From SG8-41 sp036555615 (GTDB taxonomy: Bacteria > Pseudomonadota > Gammaproteobacteria > Burkholderiales > SG8-41), in NCBI GenBank assembly GCA_036555615.1, contig DATBKZ010000082.1, positions 1 through 64,000 of the forward strand: DNA of 64,000 nucleotides. The letters are read 5' to 3'. The notes under the pieces are model-generated. The model saw only the letters and a program-made list of their open reading frames with translations. It had not been told where the DNA came from and did no database searches. A program made the translations under genes and the position numbers. This document shows, piece after piece, positions 15,592-23,888 of the stretch (the stretch's first letter is position 1; the number at the start of each line of letters is the position of its first letter).

Positions 15592-18435
15592 ATGAAGCTC
15601 ACCGATACCGGCTTCGCGCTGCCGCCCCAGCAGGTCACGCTCGACGTGCTGCTGGAGAAATACGCCAAGGGCGACGAGAAGAGCGTCGACGCCGTACGGA
15701 AGCGGGTGGCGCGCGCGCTCGCCGCCGTCGAGAAGGATCCCGCGCGCTGGGAGCCGGTGTTCTACGAGGCCCTTGAGAGCGGCTTCATTCCCGGCGGGCG
15801 CGTCAACTCCGCGGCGGGCACACATCTGCAGGCGACCCTCATCAACTGCTTCGTCCAGCCCGTGGGCGACTCGGTGTCCGAGACGGTGGACGGCAAGCCC
15901 GGCATCTACGTCGCGCTCATGGAGTCCGCGGAGACGATGCGCCGGGGCGGCGGCGTGGGCTACGACTTCTCGGCCATTCGCCCGCGGGGCGCGCGCGTGC
16001 GCGGGACGGAAAGCACGGCGAGCGGGCCGGTGTCCTACATGCGCGTGTTCGACAAGAGCTGCGAGACGGTGGAGTCCGCGGGCTCGCGGCGCGGCGCGCA
16101 GATGGGAATACTCCGCTGCGACCACCCCGACATCGAGGATTTCATCCACGCCAAGGACGAGGGAGAGCTGAAGAATTTCAACGTGAGCGTGGCGGTGACT
16201 GATGACTTCATGCGCGCGGAGGAGGCAGACGGCGACTGGGAGCTCGTGCACAAGCAGCCGCCCGCGCCCGATTTCGAAGGCGAGGCAAGCCAGCGCCCGG
16301 ATGGCCTGTGGGTCTACCGCAAGGTGAAGGCGCGCGAGCTCTGGCGGCAGATCATGGAGTCCACCTACGACCACGCCGAGCCGGGCGTGTTCTTCGTGGA
16401 TCGCGCGAATGCGGACAACAATCTTTCCTACGTCGAGTCGATTGAATCGACCAACCCGTGCGGCGAGCAGCCGCTTCCGTCGTACGGCTGCTGCTGCCTC
16501 GGCTCGATCAATCTCACGCCGTTCGTGCGCGAGCCGTTCAGCGCGCGAGCGCGCTTCGACTTCGAGGCGTTCGGAAAAGTCGTGCGCCCGGCGGTACGCA
16601 TGCTCGACAACGTGCTCGACGCGACGGTGTGGCCGCTGAAGCGGCAGCAGGAGGAGGCGCGCGCCAAGCGCCGCATCGGACTCGGCTTCACCGGGCTCGG
16701 CGACGCGCTCATCATGCTCGGACTGCGCTACGACACCGATGAAGCGCGCCGCATGGGAGCGAAGATCGCCGAAGCGATGCGCGACGAGTCCTATGCGGCA
16801 TCGGTCGAGCTGGCGCGGGAAAAAGGCGCATTCCCGCTGCTCGACGCCGAGCAGTTTCTCGCCGCGCCCCATTTCGCCTCGCGCCTGCCGGAGCGGCTGA
16901 AGGACGAGATCCGCGCGCACGGCATCCGCAACAGCCATCTCCTCTCGATTGCGCCCACCGGCACGATTTCGCTCGCCTTCGCGGACAACGCCTCGAACGG
17001 CATCGAGCCGCCCTACTCCTGGACCTACCAGCGCAAAAAGCGCATGCCCGACGACTCGATGAAGACTTACGACGTCGAGGATCACGCGTGGCGGCTCTAC
17101 CGCCACCTCGGCGGCGACATGGAGCGTCTTCCGGACGCATTCGTCACCGCCATGGACATCTCCGCGCTCGACCACATGCGCATGGTGGCGGCGGTCGCGC
17201 CCTGTGTGGACTCCGCGATCAGCAAGACCGTCAACGTTCCCGAGGACTATCCGTACGAGCAGTTCAAGGACCTCTACCTCGAAGCGTGGAAGGCGGGGTT
17301 GAAGGGCATCACGACCTACCGCCCGAACAAGTTGCTGGGCGCCGTGCTCTCGGTCGCCCCGGAAGCGGAGCAGCCGAGCGATCTCGACACCAGCGCCGAC
17401 CGCCGCATCCGGCTGGAAGCGGCGCCGCAGCCCGCGCTTGCCAGCCTGCGCTGGCCGGGACGGCCGAAGCTTGCCGCGGGCAACCCGTCCTGGACCTACA
17501 TGGTGGAGTCGCCGTTCGGCGAGTTCGCGATCTTCGTCGGCCACGTCGAGAACGGCGAGCCGTTCCCGTTCGAGGTTTGGGTCAACGGCACCGAGCAGCC
17601 GCGCGGCCTCGGCGCGGTCGCGAAGACTCTGTCGATGGACATGCGCGCGCAGGACAAGGCCTGGCTCAAGATGAAGCTCGAGATCCTCGCGCGCACGGCG
17701 GGCGACGACGCTTTCGACTGCCCGATGCCGCCCGACGGCGAGGTGCGGCGCGTGCCGAGCATGGTGGCGGCGTTCGCGCGCATCGTACGCTACCGAGTGG
17801 ACCAGCTCGGCGCCTTCACAAAGCCTGAAGGCCGGTCGCCGGTGCTCGACGCCCTGTTCGCGAAGAAGGAGCCGAAAACCGGCACCGATGGCACCATGTC
17901 GTGGACGGTGGACGTGCACAACCCGCGTGCCGGCGACGATTTCCTGCTGATCCTGAAGGAGCTGATGCTGCCGGGCGGCCACCGCCGGCCGTACTCGGTG
18001 TGGATGGCGGGCGAGTACCCGCGCGCGCTCGACGGCCTGTGCAAGCTGCTCTCGCTCGACATGCGCGTGATCGATCCCGCGTGGATCGGCATGAAGCTGA
18101 GGAAGCTCCTCAATTATGCCGAGCCGCTCGGCGACTTCATGGTGCGGGTGCCGGGCGAGCAGCGGCAGCAGAACTTCCCCAGCACGATCGCCTACTGCGC
18201 GCGGCTCATCATCCACCGCTACGCGATGCTCGGCGTGCTCGACGAGCGCGGCTATCCGCTCTCCGAGATGGGCGTGCTCGAGATTCCCGAGGACGACCGG
18301 CTGCCGGTGCGCGAAGGGGCTGCCTACCGCGTCCTGCACGGCAAGCGCTGCGGGGAATGCGGCAACGCCGCGGTCATCCACAAGGACGGCTGCGAGTTCT
18401 GCACGGCGTGCGGGGCGATCGGCGCCTGCGGGTAA
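15592..18435 (+). CDS. nrdJ: Adenosylcobalamin-dependent (class II) ribonucleotide reductase
   Basis: 947 residues. It makes deoxyribonucleotides without oxygen, using coenzyme B12. Visible features: FIPGGRVNSAAGT and NCFVQP near residue 85 (first active-site Cys), RRGGGVGYDFS, STNPCGEQPLPSYGCC (NPCGE catalytic loop), and APTGTISLAFADNASNG. The C-terminal third has two TSCPD-type modules (VNGTEQPRGLGAVAKTLSMD and MAGEYPRALDGLCKLLSLD), ending in a Cys-rich CGECGN...CEFCTACG tail, probably zinc-binding or thiol-exchanging. ATG preceded by GGAAAGAA. The perfect FNR box upstream suggests low-oxygen induction, as known for Pseudomonas nrdJ. Confidence 0.95.
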   Translation: MKLTDTGFALPPQQVTLDVLLEKYAKGDEKSVDAVRKRVARALAAVEKDPARWEPVFYEALESGFIPGGRVNSAAGTHLQATLINCFVQPVGDSVSETVDGKPGIYVALMESAETMRRGGGVGYDFSAIRPRGARVRGTESTASGPVSYMRVFDKSCETVESAGSRRGAQMGILRCDHPDIEDFIHAKDEGELKNFNVSVAVTDDFMRAEEADGDWELVHKQPPAPDFEGEASQRPDGLWVYRKVKARELWRQIMESTYDHAEPGVFFVDRANADNNLSYVESIESTNPCGEQPLPSYGCCCLGSINLTPFVREPFSARARFDFEAFGKVVRPAVRMLDNVLDATVWPLKRQQEEARAKRRIGLGFTGLGDALIMLGLRYDTDEARRMGAKIAEAMRDESYAASVELAREKGAFPLLDAEQFLAAPHFASRLPERLKDEIRAHGIRNSHLLSIAPTGTISLAFADNASNGIEPPYSWTYQRKKRMPDDSMKTYDVEDHAWRLYRHLGGDMERLPDAFVTAMDISALDHMRMVAAVAPCVDSAISKTVNVPEDYPYEQFKDLYLEAWKAGLKGITTYRPNKLLGAVLSVAPEAEQPSDLDTSADRRIRLEAAPQPALASLRWPGRPKLAAGNPSWTYMVESPFGEFAIFVGHVENGEPFPFEVWVNGTEQPRGLGAVAKTLSMDMRAQDKAWLKMKLEILARTAGDDAFDCPMPPDGEVRRVPSMVAAFARIVRYRVDQLGAFTKPEGRSPVLDALFAKKEPKTGTDGTMSWTVDVHNPRAGDDFLLILKELMLPGGHRRPYSVWMAGEYPRALDGLCKLLSLDMRVIDPAWIGMKLRKLLNYAEPLGDFMVRVPGEQRQQNFPSTIAYCARLIIHRYAMLGVLDERGYPLSEMGVLEIPEDDRLPVREGAAYRVLHGKRCGECGNAAVIHKDGCEFCTACGAIGACG

Positions 18436-18502
18436 ACTCGGCAGCCGATTGACGGTCCAAGGCGCAGGTAACGCCCGCCTTCCCGGCAGACAGGAGGAAT
18501 TG

Positions 18503-19096
18503 ATGCACGCTCGTCGCGCTCTCGCCCGCACCCTGGCCCTGCTCGCACTCGTCGCCGGAGGGCTTGCCGCCACGGTGCCCTTGAACACCTACGGCGATCC
18601 GCCACCCTGGGCGCCCGCGCACGGCAAGCGCAAGAAGGGCGACCCCTACACCGGCTTCAGTGGCAAGCAATGGGACAAGCACTACGGGGTGCTTGCCGGC
18701 CGCTGCAACCGCGAGGTCATCGGGGAAATCATCGGCGCGGCCGCCGGCGGAGCAATCGGCGCCGGGGTGGGAAACGAGAACAACCGGGAGATCGCGATCG
18801 TCGTCGGCTCGGTGGCGGGCGCGATCATCGGCGCGCAGGTCGGCCGGGGACTGGATGAAATCGATCGGGCGTGCATCGGCCACGCGCTCGAGCTCGTGGG
18901 CGACAAGAGATCGGTGACCTGGGCGAGCGCGGATAATCGCCGGACCTACCGGTTCTTCCCGGTGCGGGGCGTTGCGCAGGATGGCGCCAAGTGCCGGGAG
19001 TTCGATTTCCGGGTCACCACCACCGACGGCATCAAGAAGACGAACCGGGTGAAGGCCTGCCCGGGCGGCGACGGCACCTGGCGCTTCGTCGGCTGA
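18503..19096 (+). CDS. Secreted glycine-zipper (2TM) protein
   Basis: 197 residues, starting at the ATG at 18503 behind AGGAGG (18492-18497); the open frame reaches further back but only into nrdJ. The N terminus RRALARTLALLALVAGGLAA is a signal peptide. A glycine-zipper segment IGAAAGGAIGAGVGN ... AGAIIGAQVGRGLDE spans about residues 75-118, typical of outer-membrane-associated Rick_17kDa-like proteins. Two Cys residues remain in the C-terminal part (KCREFDF, VKACPGG). Role in the envelope unknown. It follows nrdJ by 67 bp. Confidence 0.75.
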   Translation: MHARRALARTLALLALVAGGLAATVPLNTYGDPPPWAPAHGKRKKGDPYTGFSGKQWDKHYGVLAGRCNREVIGEIIGAAAGGAIGAGVGNENNREIAIVVGSVAGAIIGAQVGRGLDEIDRACIGHALELVGDKRSVTWASADNRRTYRFFPVRGVAQDGAKCREFDFRVTTTDGIKKTNRVKACPGGDGTWRFVG

Positions 19097-19123
19097 CAGG
19101 GCGACGCACGTGACCGGTGGCTA

Positions 19124-19831
19124 GTGGCGGGACGCAAGGCAGCTGAACCGGCACGGCGCGCCGCGCTGCGCGCCGCGCTTCTGATGGGCGCCGCCGCCGG
19201 GCTTTCGGGATCGCTGGCGGCCGCGCAGCGGATGAGGACGCTGGAGCGCGCGCCCCTTGGCCGCTCAACCGAGGAAAAGCGCGTGCTCGCGGTGCTCGAG
19301 GACATCCACCGCAACCAGCGCTACCTCAGCGTCCCGGAGGAAGACGGACGGCTGCTGCGCATCCTCACCGAATCCATGCGCGCGAAGCACGTCGTGGAAG
19401 TCGGCACCTCCACCGGATATTCAGGGCTGTGGATCCTCCTCGCGCTCGCGCGCACGGGCGGGCGCCTCACCACCTTCGAAATCGACCGCGGACGCCATGA
19501 GACCGCGCGCCGCAACTTCGAGCGCGCCGGTCTCGGCGGCCAGGTGACGCTGGTGCGGGGCGATGCGCACGTCGAGATCGCCCGGCTGAAAGATCCCGTC
19601 GATCTCGTCTTCCTCGACGCCGACAAGGACGGCTATCCCGACTACCTTGAAAAGCTCGCGCCGCGCGTGCGCCCCGGCGGCCTCATCGTCGCGCATAACA
19701 TGGCGTCGCCCGCGCCCGATCCCCGCTACATCGAGGCCGTCACGGCCGACCCGGCCTACGACACGGTGTTTCTCAACATGCACGCCGCGGGGGTCGGCGT
19801 CACGCTCAAGAAGATCACCGCAGCGGCTTGA
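19124..19831 (+). CDS. SAM-dependent O-methyltransferase (class I, COMT-like)
   Basis: 235 residues. The N terminus has a hydrophobic stretch (LRAALLMGAAAGLSGSLAAA) suggesting a signal or anchor. The Rossmann methyltransferase core has VVEVGTSTGYSGLWILLAL (SAM loop), TFEIDRGRHETARRNF, and LVFLDADKDGYPDYLEKLAP with a metal-binding Asp pair as in catechol O-methyltransferases. The GTG start at 19124 lies inside a 7-bp-periodic stretch; an ATG at residue 22 is an alternative. The 3' end overlaps the convergent Bug gene by 17 bp. Confidence 0.82.
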   Translation: MAGRKAAEPARRAALRAALLMGAAAGLSGSLAAAQRMRTLERAPLGRSTEEKRVLAVLEDIHRNQRYLSVPEEDGRLLRILTESMRAKHVVEVGTSTGYSGLWILLALARTGGRLTTFEIDRGRHETARRNFERAGLGGQVTLVRGDAHVEIARLKDPVDLVFLDADKDGYPDYLEKLAPRVRPGGLIVAHNMASPAPDPRYIEAVTADPAYDTVFLNMHAAGVGVTLKKITAAA

Positions 19832-20780
19832 TGCCCGCGGTCTGAACCACCTTCTTCCACATCGCGATGTCGTGGCGGAGCCGCTCGCCGAGGCGCTCCG
19901 GCGTGCCGCCTTCGAGCTCCAGGCCATCGGCAGTGAAGCGCGTCCTGACGTCGGGCATCTGCAGAATGCGGTTGACCTCGCTGTTCCAGCGCTTGACGAT
20001 GCCCGCGGGGACGCCCCGCGGCGTAAGGATGGCGGCCCAGCTCACGGCGACATAACCCGGAACGGTTTCGGCCGCGGTCGGAACATCGGGCAGGACGCTC
20101 GCGCGCTTGGCGCTCGTCACCGCGATGCCGCGCAGCCGCTTCGACTTCACGTGCGGGACCAGGCCCGGCAGGCCGCCGACGATGAGCTGGATCTGGCCGC
20201 TCATCAGGTCGCTCGCCGCGGAAGTGGCGCCCTTGTACGGCACATGCGTCATCTGGGTGCCGGTCATCTGGTTGAAGAGCTCGGTCGCGAGATGATTGCC
20301 GCTGCCGATGCCGCCGGAGCCATAGTTGATCTTTCCCGGGTTCGCCTTGGCGTAGGCGATCAGCTCCCTGACGTTCGTGATGGAGCTCGACGGATTGACC
20401 GTCATCAGGTTCGCGATCTCGCCGACCATCACGACCGGCAACATGTCCTTGAGGGGATCGTAGGGAAGCTTGTAGAGCGCCGCATTCGAGGCGTAACTGG
20501 TCGACACGGCGACGAAGGAATAGCCGTCGGGGGTCGTCCTCACCGCGACTTCGGCGCCGATGGTGCCGCCGCCGCCGGGACGGTTGTCGACCACCACCTG
20601 CTGCCCCAAGGAATCGGTCAACTTGTGCGCCAGCGTCCGCACCACGATGTCGGTCTGGCCGCCAGCGGGAAACGGCACGATCAGCCGGATCGGCTTCGTC
20701 GGATACTTCTGCTGGGCATGCACGCCGCCCGCCGCGAGCAGCAGTCCCAGGGTTGCGGTCATCAGCCAGTGCGTTCGCAT
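19815..20780 (-). CDS. Bug-family tripartite tricarboxylate transporter substrate-binding protein
   Basis: 321 residues. A signal peptide (LMTATLGLLLAAGGVHAQ) is followed by YPTKPIRLIVPFPAGGQTDI, the hallmark opening of Bug/TctC periplasmic receptors, then LGQQVVVDNRPGGGGTIGA and YGSGGIGSGNHLATELF. Such receptors bind carboxylates for TctAB-type transporters or act as sensors; they are expanded in betaproteobacteria and often orphan, as here. Ligand unknown. Confidence 0.92.
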   Translation of the reverse strand: MRTHWLMTATLGLLLAAGGVHAQQKYPTKPIRLIVPFPAGGQTDIVVRTLAHKLTDSLGQQVVVDNRPGGGGTIGAEVAVRTTPDGYSFVAVSTSYASNAALYKLPYDPLKDMLPVVMVGEIANLMTVNPSSSITNVRELIAYAKANPGKINYGSGGIGSGNHLATELFNQMTGTQMTHVPYKGATSAASDLMSGQIQLIVGGLPGLVPHVKSKRLRGIAVTSAKRASVLPDVPTAAETVPGYVAVSWAAILTPRGVPAGIVKRWNSEVNRILQMPDVRTRFTADGLELEGGTPERLGERLRHDIAMWKKVVQTAGIKPLR

Positions 20781-20910
20781 TGCGTCCTCCCGTGAAGTTA
20801 TCGCAGCGCTCTGGCTAGATTTGCCTAAGACTCGCGGCGCGTCAAGCCCGGTGCTTGCCGACGTGCCAGCCGCGCGGTGAGGGATTGATCTTTACGCTAC
20901 AATTCCGCGC

Positions 20911-21525
20911 GTGCCAGATAGCCGCCGGCCATTAAGCGAGGACGAAGTCGCAGCCGATCCCGTCGCGCAATTCGCGCAGTGGTATGAGCGCGCGCAGGCC
21001 GTCGTGAAGCCGCTGCCGGAGGCGGTTGCGCTCGCCACCGCGACGCGCGCCGGGCATCCTTCGCTGCGCATGGTGCTGCTGAAGAGCTTCGACGCGCACG
21101 GATTCGTCTTCTACACCAACTACCGAAGCCGCAAGGGCGGCGAGCTCGCGCGCAACCCGCGCGCCAGCCTGCTGTTCTACTGGGGCGAGGCCGGGCGCCA
21201 GGTGCGCGTCGACGGGCGCGTGCAGAAGCTTTCGGCGCGCGATTCCGACGACTATTTCGCCACGCGCCCCCGGGGCAGCCAGCTCTCGGCGTGGGCGTCG
21301 CCGCAGAGCGCGGTGGTGGCGGGCCGCGGCTCCCTCGAGCGCCGATTCGCCGCCTTCGCGCGCAGGTTTCCCGCGGCCGTGCCGCGCCCGCCGCAGTGGG
21401 GCGGCTACCGCATGGTGCCGGACGCCTTCGAGTTCTGGCAAGGTCGCGAGGACCGGCTGCACGACCGCATCCTCTATCGCCGTGCGCGCGGAGGCCGCTG
21501 GGTGATCGGGCGATTGGCGCCCTAA
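20911..21525 (+). CDS. pdxH: Pyridoxamine 5'-phosphate oxidase
   Basis: 204 residues, typical length. It oxidises PNP/PMP to pyridoxal 5'-phosphate with FMN. Motifs: DPVAQFAQWYERA, PSLRMVLLKSFDAHGFVFYT (FMN/substrate), NYRSRKGGELARNPRASLLF, VRVDGRVQKLS, and C-terminal EFWQGREDRLHDRILYRR. The GTG start has no ribosome site upstream; a TACAAT -10-like hexamer at 20898-20903 predicts transcription starting at about 20910, so the message may be leaderless. Confidence 0.94.
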   Translation: MPDSRRPLSEDEVAADPVAQFAQWYERAQAVVKPLPEAVALATATRAGHPSLRMVLLKSFDAHGFVFYTNYRSRKGGELARNPRASLLFYWGEAGRQVRVDGRVQKLSARDSDDYFATRPRGSQLSAWASPQSAVVAGRGSLERRFAAFARRFPAAVPRPPQWGGYRMVPDAFEFWQGREDRLHDRILYRRARGGRWVIGRLAP

Positions 21526-21534
21526 ACGCTTTGA

Positions 21535-21562
21535 CCGGTGATCGGTGACCAGTGACCGGTAC
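21535..21562. repeat. 28-bp heptamer repeat between pdxH and the diguanylate cyclase
   Basis: Units CCGGTGA, TCGGTGA, CCAGTGA, CCGGTAC. It has the same 4 x 7 bp build as the five repeats inside uvrA, but is extragenic and of another sequence family. Confidence 0.75.
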
Positions 21563-21618
21563 GCGCAGAAGCCTCTCGATAACCGCCTACCAGCTGCCGC
21601 TCACTGCTATCGATAGTC

Positions 21619-22848
21619 ATGCGGGCATTGCTGAGGGCGATTGAACTGCCGGCGGTCCCGATCGCGATCCTCGCGGCGGGATTTGCGCTCGTCATATACG
21701 GCGGGGCGCTGCCGCGTTCCCTCGCCGGCTTCACCCTCTACAGTCCCCACATCCTGTTCGCCCTGGGCATGGCGCTCGCGATCGGCTACCGCCGCGGCCG
21801 CGCCGTGTTCGCGCTTCTCGTCCTCGCCACCGCCTACGCGGCGCGGCAATGGTGGCTGCAGGAGGGAGTGGAGGGGTTTCATGCGCGCGCGATCTACGCG
21901 GCAATCACGATCTTCGTGCCGCTCGATCTGGCGCTGCTGGCCATGCTGCCCGAGCGCGGTGTGCTCAACCGTCACGGGGCGCTGCGCTTCGGGGTCCTTC
22001 TCGCGCAGATCGGGATCACGGCCTGGTTGTTTGTCGAGGGCCGCGCCGATCTTGTCGACCTGGCATACCGGAACCCTCTCGATCCGATCCCGCTGAGCGC
22101 CGGGCGCCTGCCGCAGTCCGCGATCCTCGCCCTCACGCTCGGATTCGCCGTGGCAGCGATCGCGGCGCTGGTCAGGCGCTCCCACCTGAACGCGAGCTTC
22201 GCCGGCGCGATAGCCGCGTTCGCCATCGCTGCGCACGTCCCCAACGCCTATGTCACGTTTGCGAGCTTCATCGCCGCCGCGGAGCTGATGGTGGCCGTGG
22301 GGATCCTGCAGGACACCTATCACATGGCGTTCCGCGACGAGTTGACGGGCATTCCCGGCCGGCGCGCGCTGAACGAGCAGCTGGCCACGCTCGGCAGCCG
22401 CTACACGGTCGCGATGCTCGACGTCGACCACTTCAAGAAATTCAACGACACGTACGGGCACGACCTCGGCGACCAGGTGCTGAAGATGGTGGCGGCGCAC
22501 ATCTCGCGCGTGAGCGGCGGCGGCCGGGCTTTCCGCTACGGCGGCGAGGAATTCACGGTGCTGTTCCCGGGGAAGGACGCGGAGGATGCCATCCCGCACC
22601 TCGAGGTGGTGCGCGAGGACATCGGGTCCTACCGCATGGCGCTGCGCGCGGCCGACCGCCCCGCCTGGAGCAGGGGCGCGAAACGCCAGCGCGGCGGCTG
22701 GCGGGGAAAGCGCGGAGTATCGGTAACGGTGAGCATCGGCGTGGCGGCGCGCAACGGGCGCTTCGACACGCCGCAGTCGGTGATCGAGGCCGCCGACCGC
22801 GCGCTCTACCGCGCAAAGGAGCGGGGACGCAACCGGCTGAGCCGTTAG
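21619..22848 (+). CDS. Membrane-bound diguanylate cyclase (GGDEF domain)
   Basis: 409 residues. The first ~230 form about seven hydrophobic helices; the C-terminal GGDEF domain starts near DTYHMAFRDELTGIPGRRAL, with MLDVDHFKKFNDTYGHDLGD (metal and nucleotide binding) and the active-site loop GGEEF in FRYGGEEFTVLF. The usual RxxD inhibitory site before the loop reads RAFR, so product inhibition is probably absent. A basic insertion (about residues 352-373) precedes VSVTVSIGVA. It makes cyclic di-GMP from two GTP; the input signal is unknown. Confidence 0.9.
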   Translation: MRALLRAIELPAVPIAILAAGFALVIYGGALPRSLAGFTLYSPHILFALGMALAIGYRRGRAVFALLVLATAYAARQWWLQEGVEGFHARAIYAAITIFVPLDLALLAMLPERGVLNRHGALRFGVLLAQIGITAWLFVEGRADLVDLAYRNPLDPIPLSAGRLPQSAILALTLGFAVAAIAALVRRSHLNASFAGAIAAFAIAAHVPNAYVTFASFIAAAELMVAVGILQDTYHMAFRDELTGIPGRRALNEQLATLGSRYTVAMLDVDHFKKFNDTYGHDLGDQVLKMVAAHISRVSGGGRAFRYGGEEFTVLFPGKDAEDAIPHLEVVREDIGSYRMALRAADRPAWSRGAKRQRGGWRGKRGVSVTVSIGVAARNGRFDTPQSVIEAADRALYRAKERGRNRLSR

Positions 22849-22865
22849 AGGGCACGCGATGACCC

Positions 22866-22920
22866 CCCATCGTTCCTTCCCCCGCAGGGGGGAAAGGGGA
22901 AACCCGACTCCGCGGGAATG
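22866..22920. repeat. Extragenic palindromic repeat overlapping the next start codon
   Basis: CCTTCCCCC/GGGGGGAAAGG with loop GCA (about 22874-22896) is followed by CCGCGGGAATGACG, a common end of betaproteobacterial REP units. The ATG at 22918 lies in this tail. Confidence 0.5.
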
Positions 22921-23838
22921 ACGAAACCGATGTCGCTGAAGGACAAGCCCTGGTTCGACGCCGCGCTGGCGTGGTACTTCGTGGCCGTCTGGGGCTCGGG
23001 CTTTCTCGCCACGAAGGTTGGCCTGCAGCACGCCGCTCCGTTCACGTTCCTCACGCTGCGCTTCGCGTTCGGGCTCGCCTGCGTCGTACCCATCGTCCTG
23101 CTCATGCAGCCGCGCTGGCCCACGGGGCGCGTGCTCGGGCACGTGGTCGTGGCCGGGCTATTGATGCACGCCGTGCATCTCGGCGGCAGTCATTACACCC
23201 AGTACCTCGGTGTCTCCGCCGGCATCACCGCGCTGATCCTCTCGGCGCAGCCGCTCATCACGGCGCTCGTCGCCGTGCGCTGGATGGGCGAGACGCTCGC
23301 GGCGCGCCAATGGGCAGGCGTCGTCATCGGGCTCGCCGGCGTTGCCCTCATCGTGTGGCACAAGGTCGATGTGCGCGAGGCGAGTCTCGCGAGCCTCATT
23401 GCGGTGACGATATCGCTCGCCGGCGTCACCTCGGGCACGCTCTACCAGCGGGTGTTTTGCCCGCTCGTGGACTTGCGCAGCGCCGCGGCCGTGCAATTCG
23501 CGGTCACCATTGCCGTGCTCGCGCCCCTCGCGTGGGCGTTCGAGGACCTGCGGGTCGACTGGTCGTGGGCCTTGGCGGGCTCGATTGCGTTCCTTGTAAT
23601 CGGGGCATCGCTCCTCGCGGTGAGCGCGCTGCACCTGCTGATGCGCCGCGGCCAGGCGACCCGCGTGACAAGCCTGCTCTACCTCACGCCGATCTTCGCC
23701 GTTGTCCTGGAGCTCCCGATGTTCGGAGTCGTGCCGAGCGCGCTCTCCCTCGCCGGGATCGCGGTTACCTGCTTCGGCGTCGCGCTGGTGACGTGGCGGG
23801 CTTCGCCGCCGGCGCGCGCGGGAGCGTCCCCCTCGTGA
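22918..23838 (+). CDS. DMT-superfamily (EamA) membrane exporter
   Basis: 306 residues with ten hydrophobic segments in two EamA repeats; the first repeat contains FVAVWGSGFLATKVGLQ and LTLRFAFGL, the second TLYQRVFCPL and LLYLTPIFAVVLELPMFG. EamA transporters move metabolites or amino acids, usually outward; substrate unknown. The first ATG (22918) comes from a repeat element, so the second (22930, MSLKDKPWF) may be the true start. Confidence 0.85.
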   Translation: MTKPMSLKDKPWFDAALAWYFVAVWGSGFLATKVGLQHAAPFTFLTLRFAFGLACVVPIVLLMQPRWPTGRVLGHVVVAGLLMHAVHLGGSHYTQYLGVSAGITALILSAQPLITALVAVRWMGETLAARQWAGVVIGLAGVALIVWHKVDVREASLASLIAVTISLAGVTSGTLYQRVFCPLVDLRSAAAVQFAVTIAVLAPLAWAFEDLRVDWSWALAGSIAFLVIGASLLAVSALHLLMRRGQATRVTSLLYLTPIFAVVLELPMFGVVPSALSLAGIAVTCFGVALVTWRASPPARAGASPS

Positions 23839-23888
23839 TGCGCCCCGCAACGCGCGCGTACAATTCCTGATTTCCAGGTGCGGCTCCA

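Noticed and set aside
13761..15668. 635-codon minus-strand frame opposite the helicase
   Set aside because: Shadow of rhlE, whose conserved DEAD-box motifs are on the plus strand.
15544..18588. 1014-codon open frame on the minus strand
   Set aside because: It mirrors nrdJ; the plus strand encodes a complete conserved reductase. Long antisense frames are a by-product of high GC.
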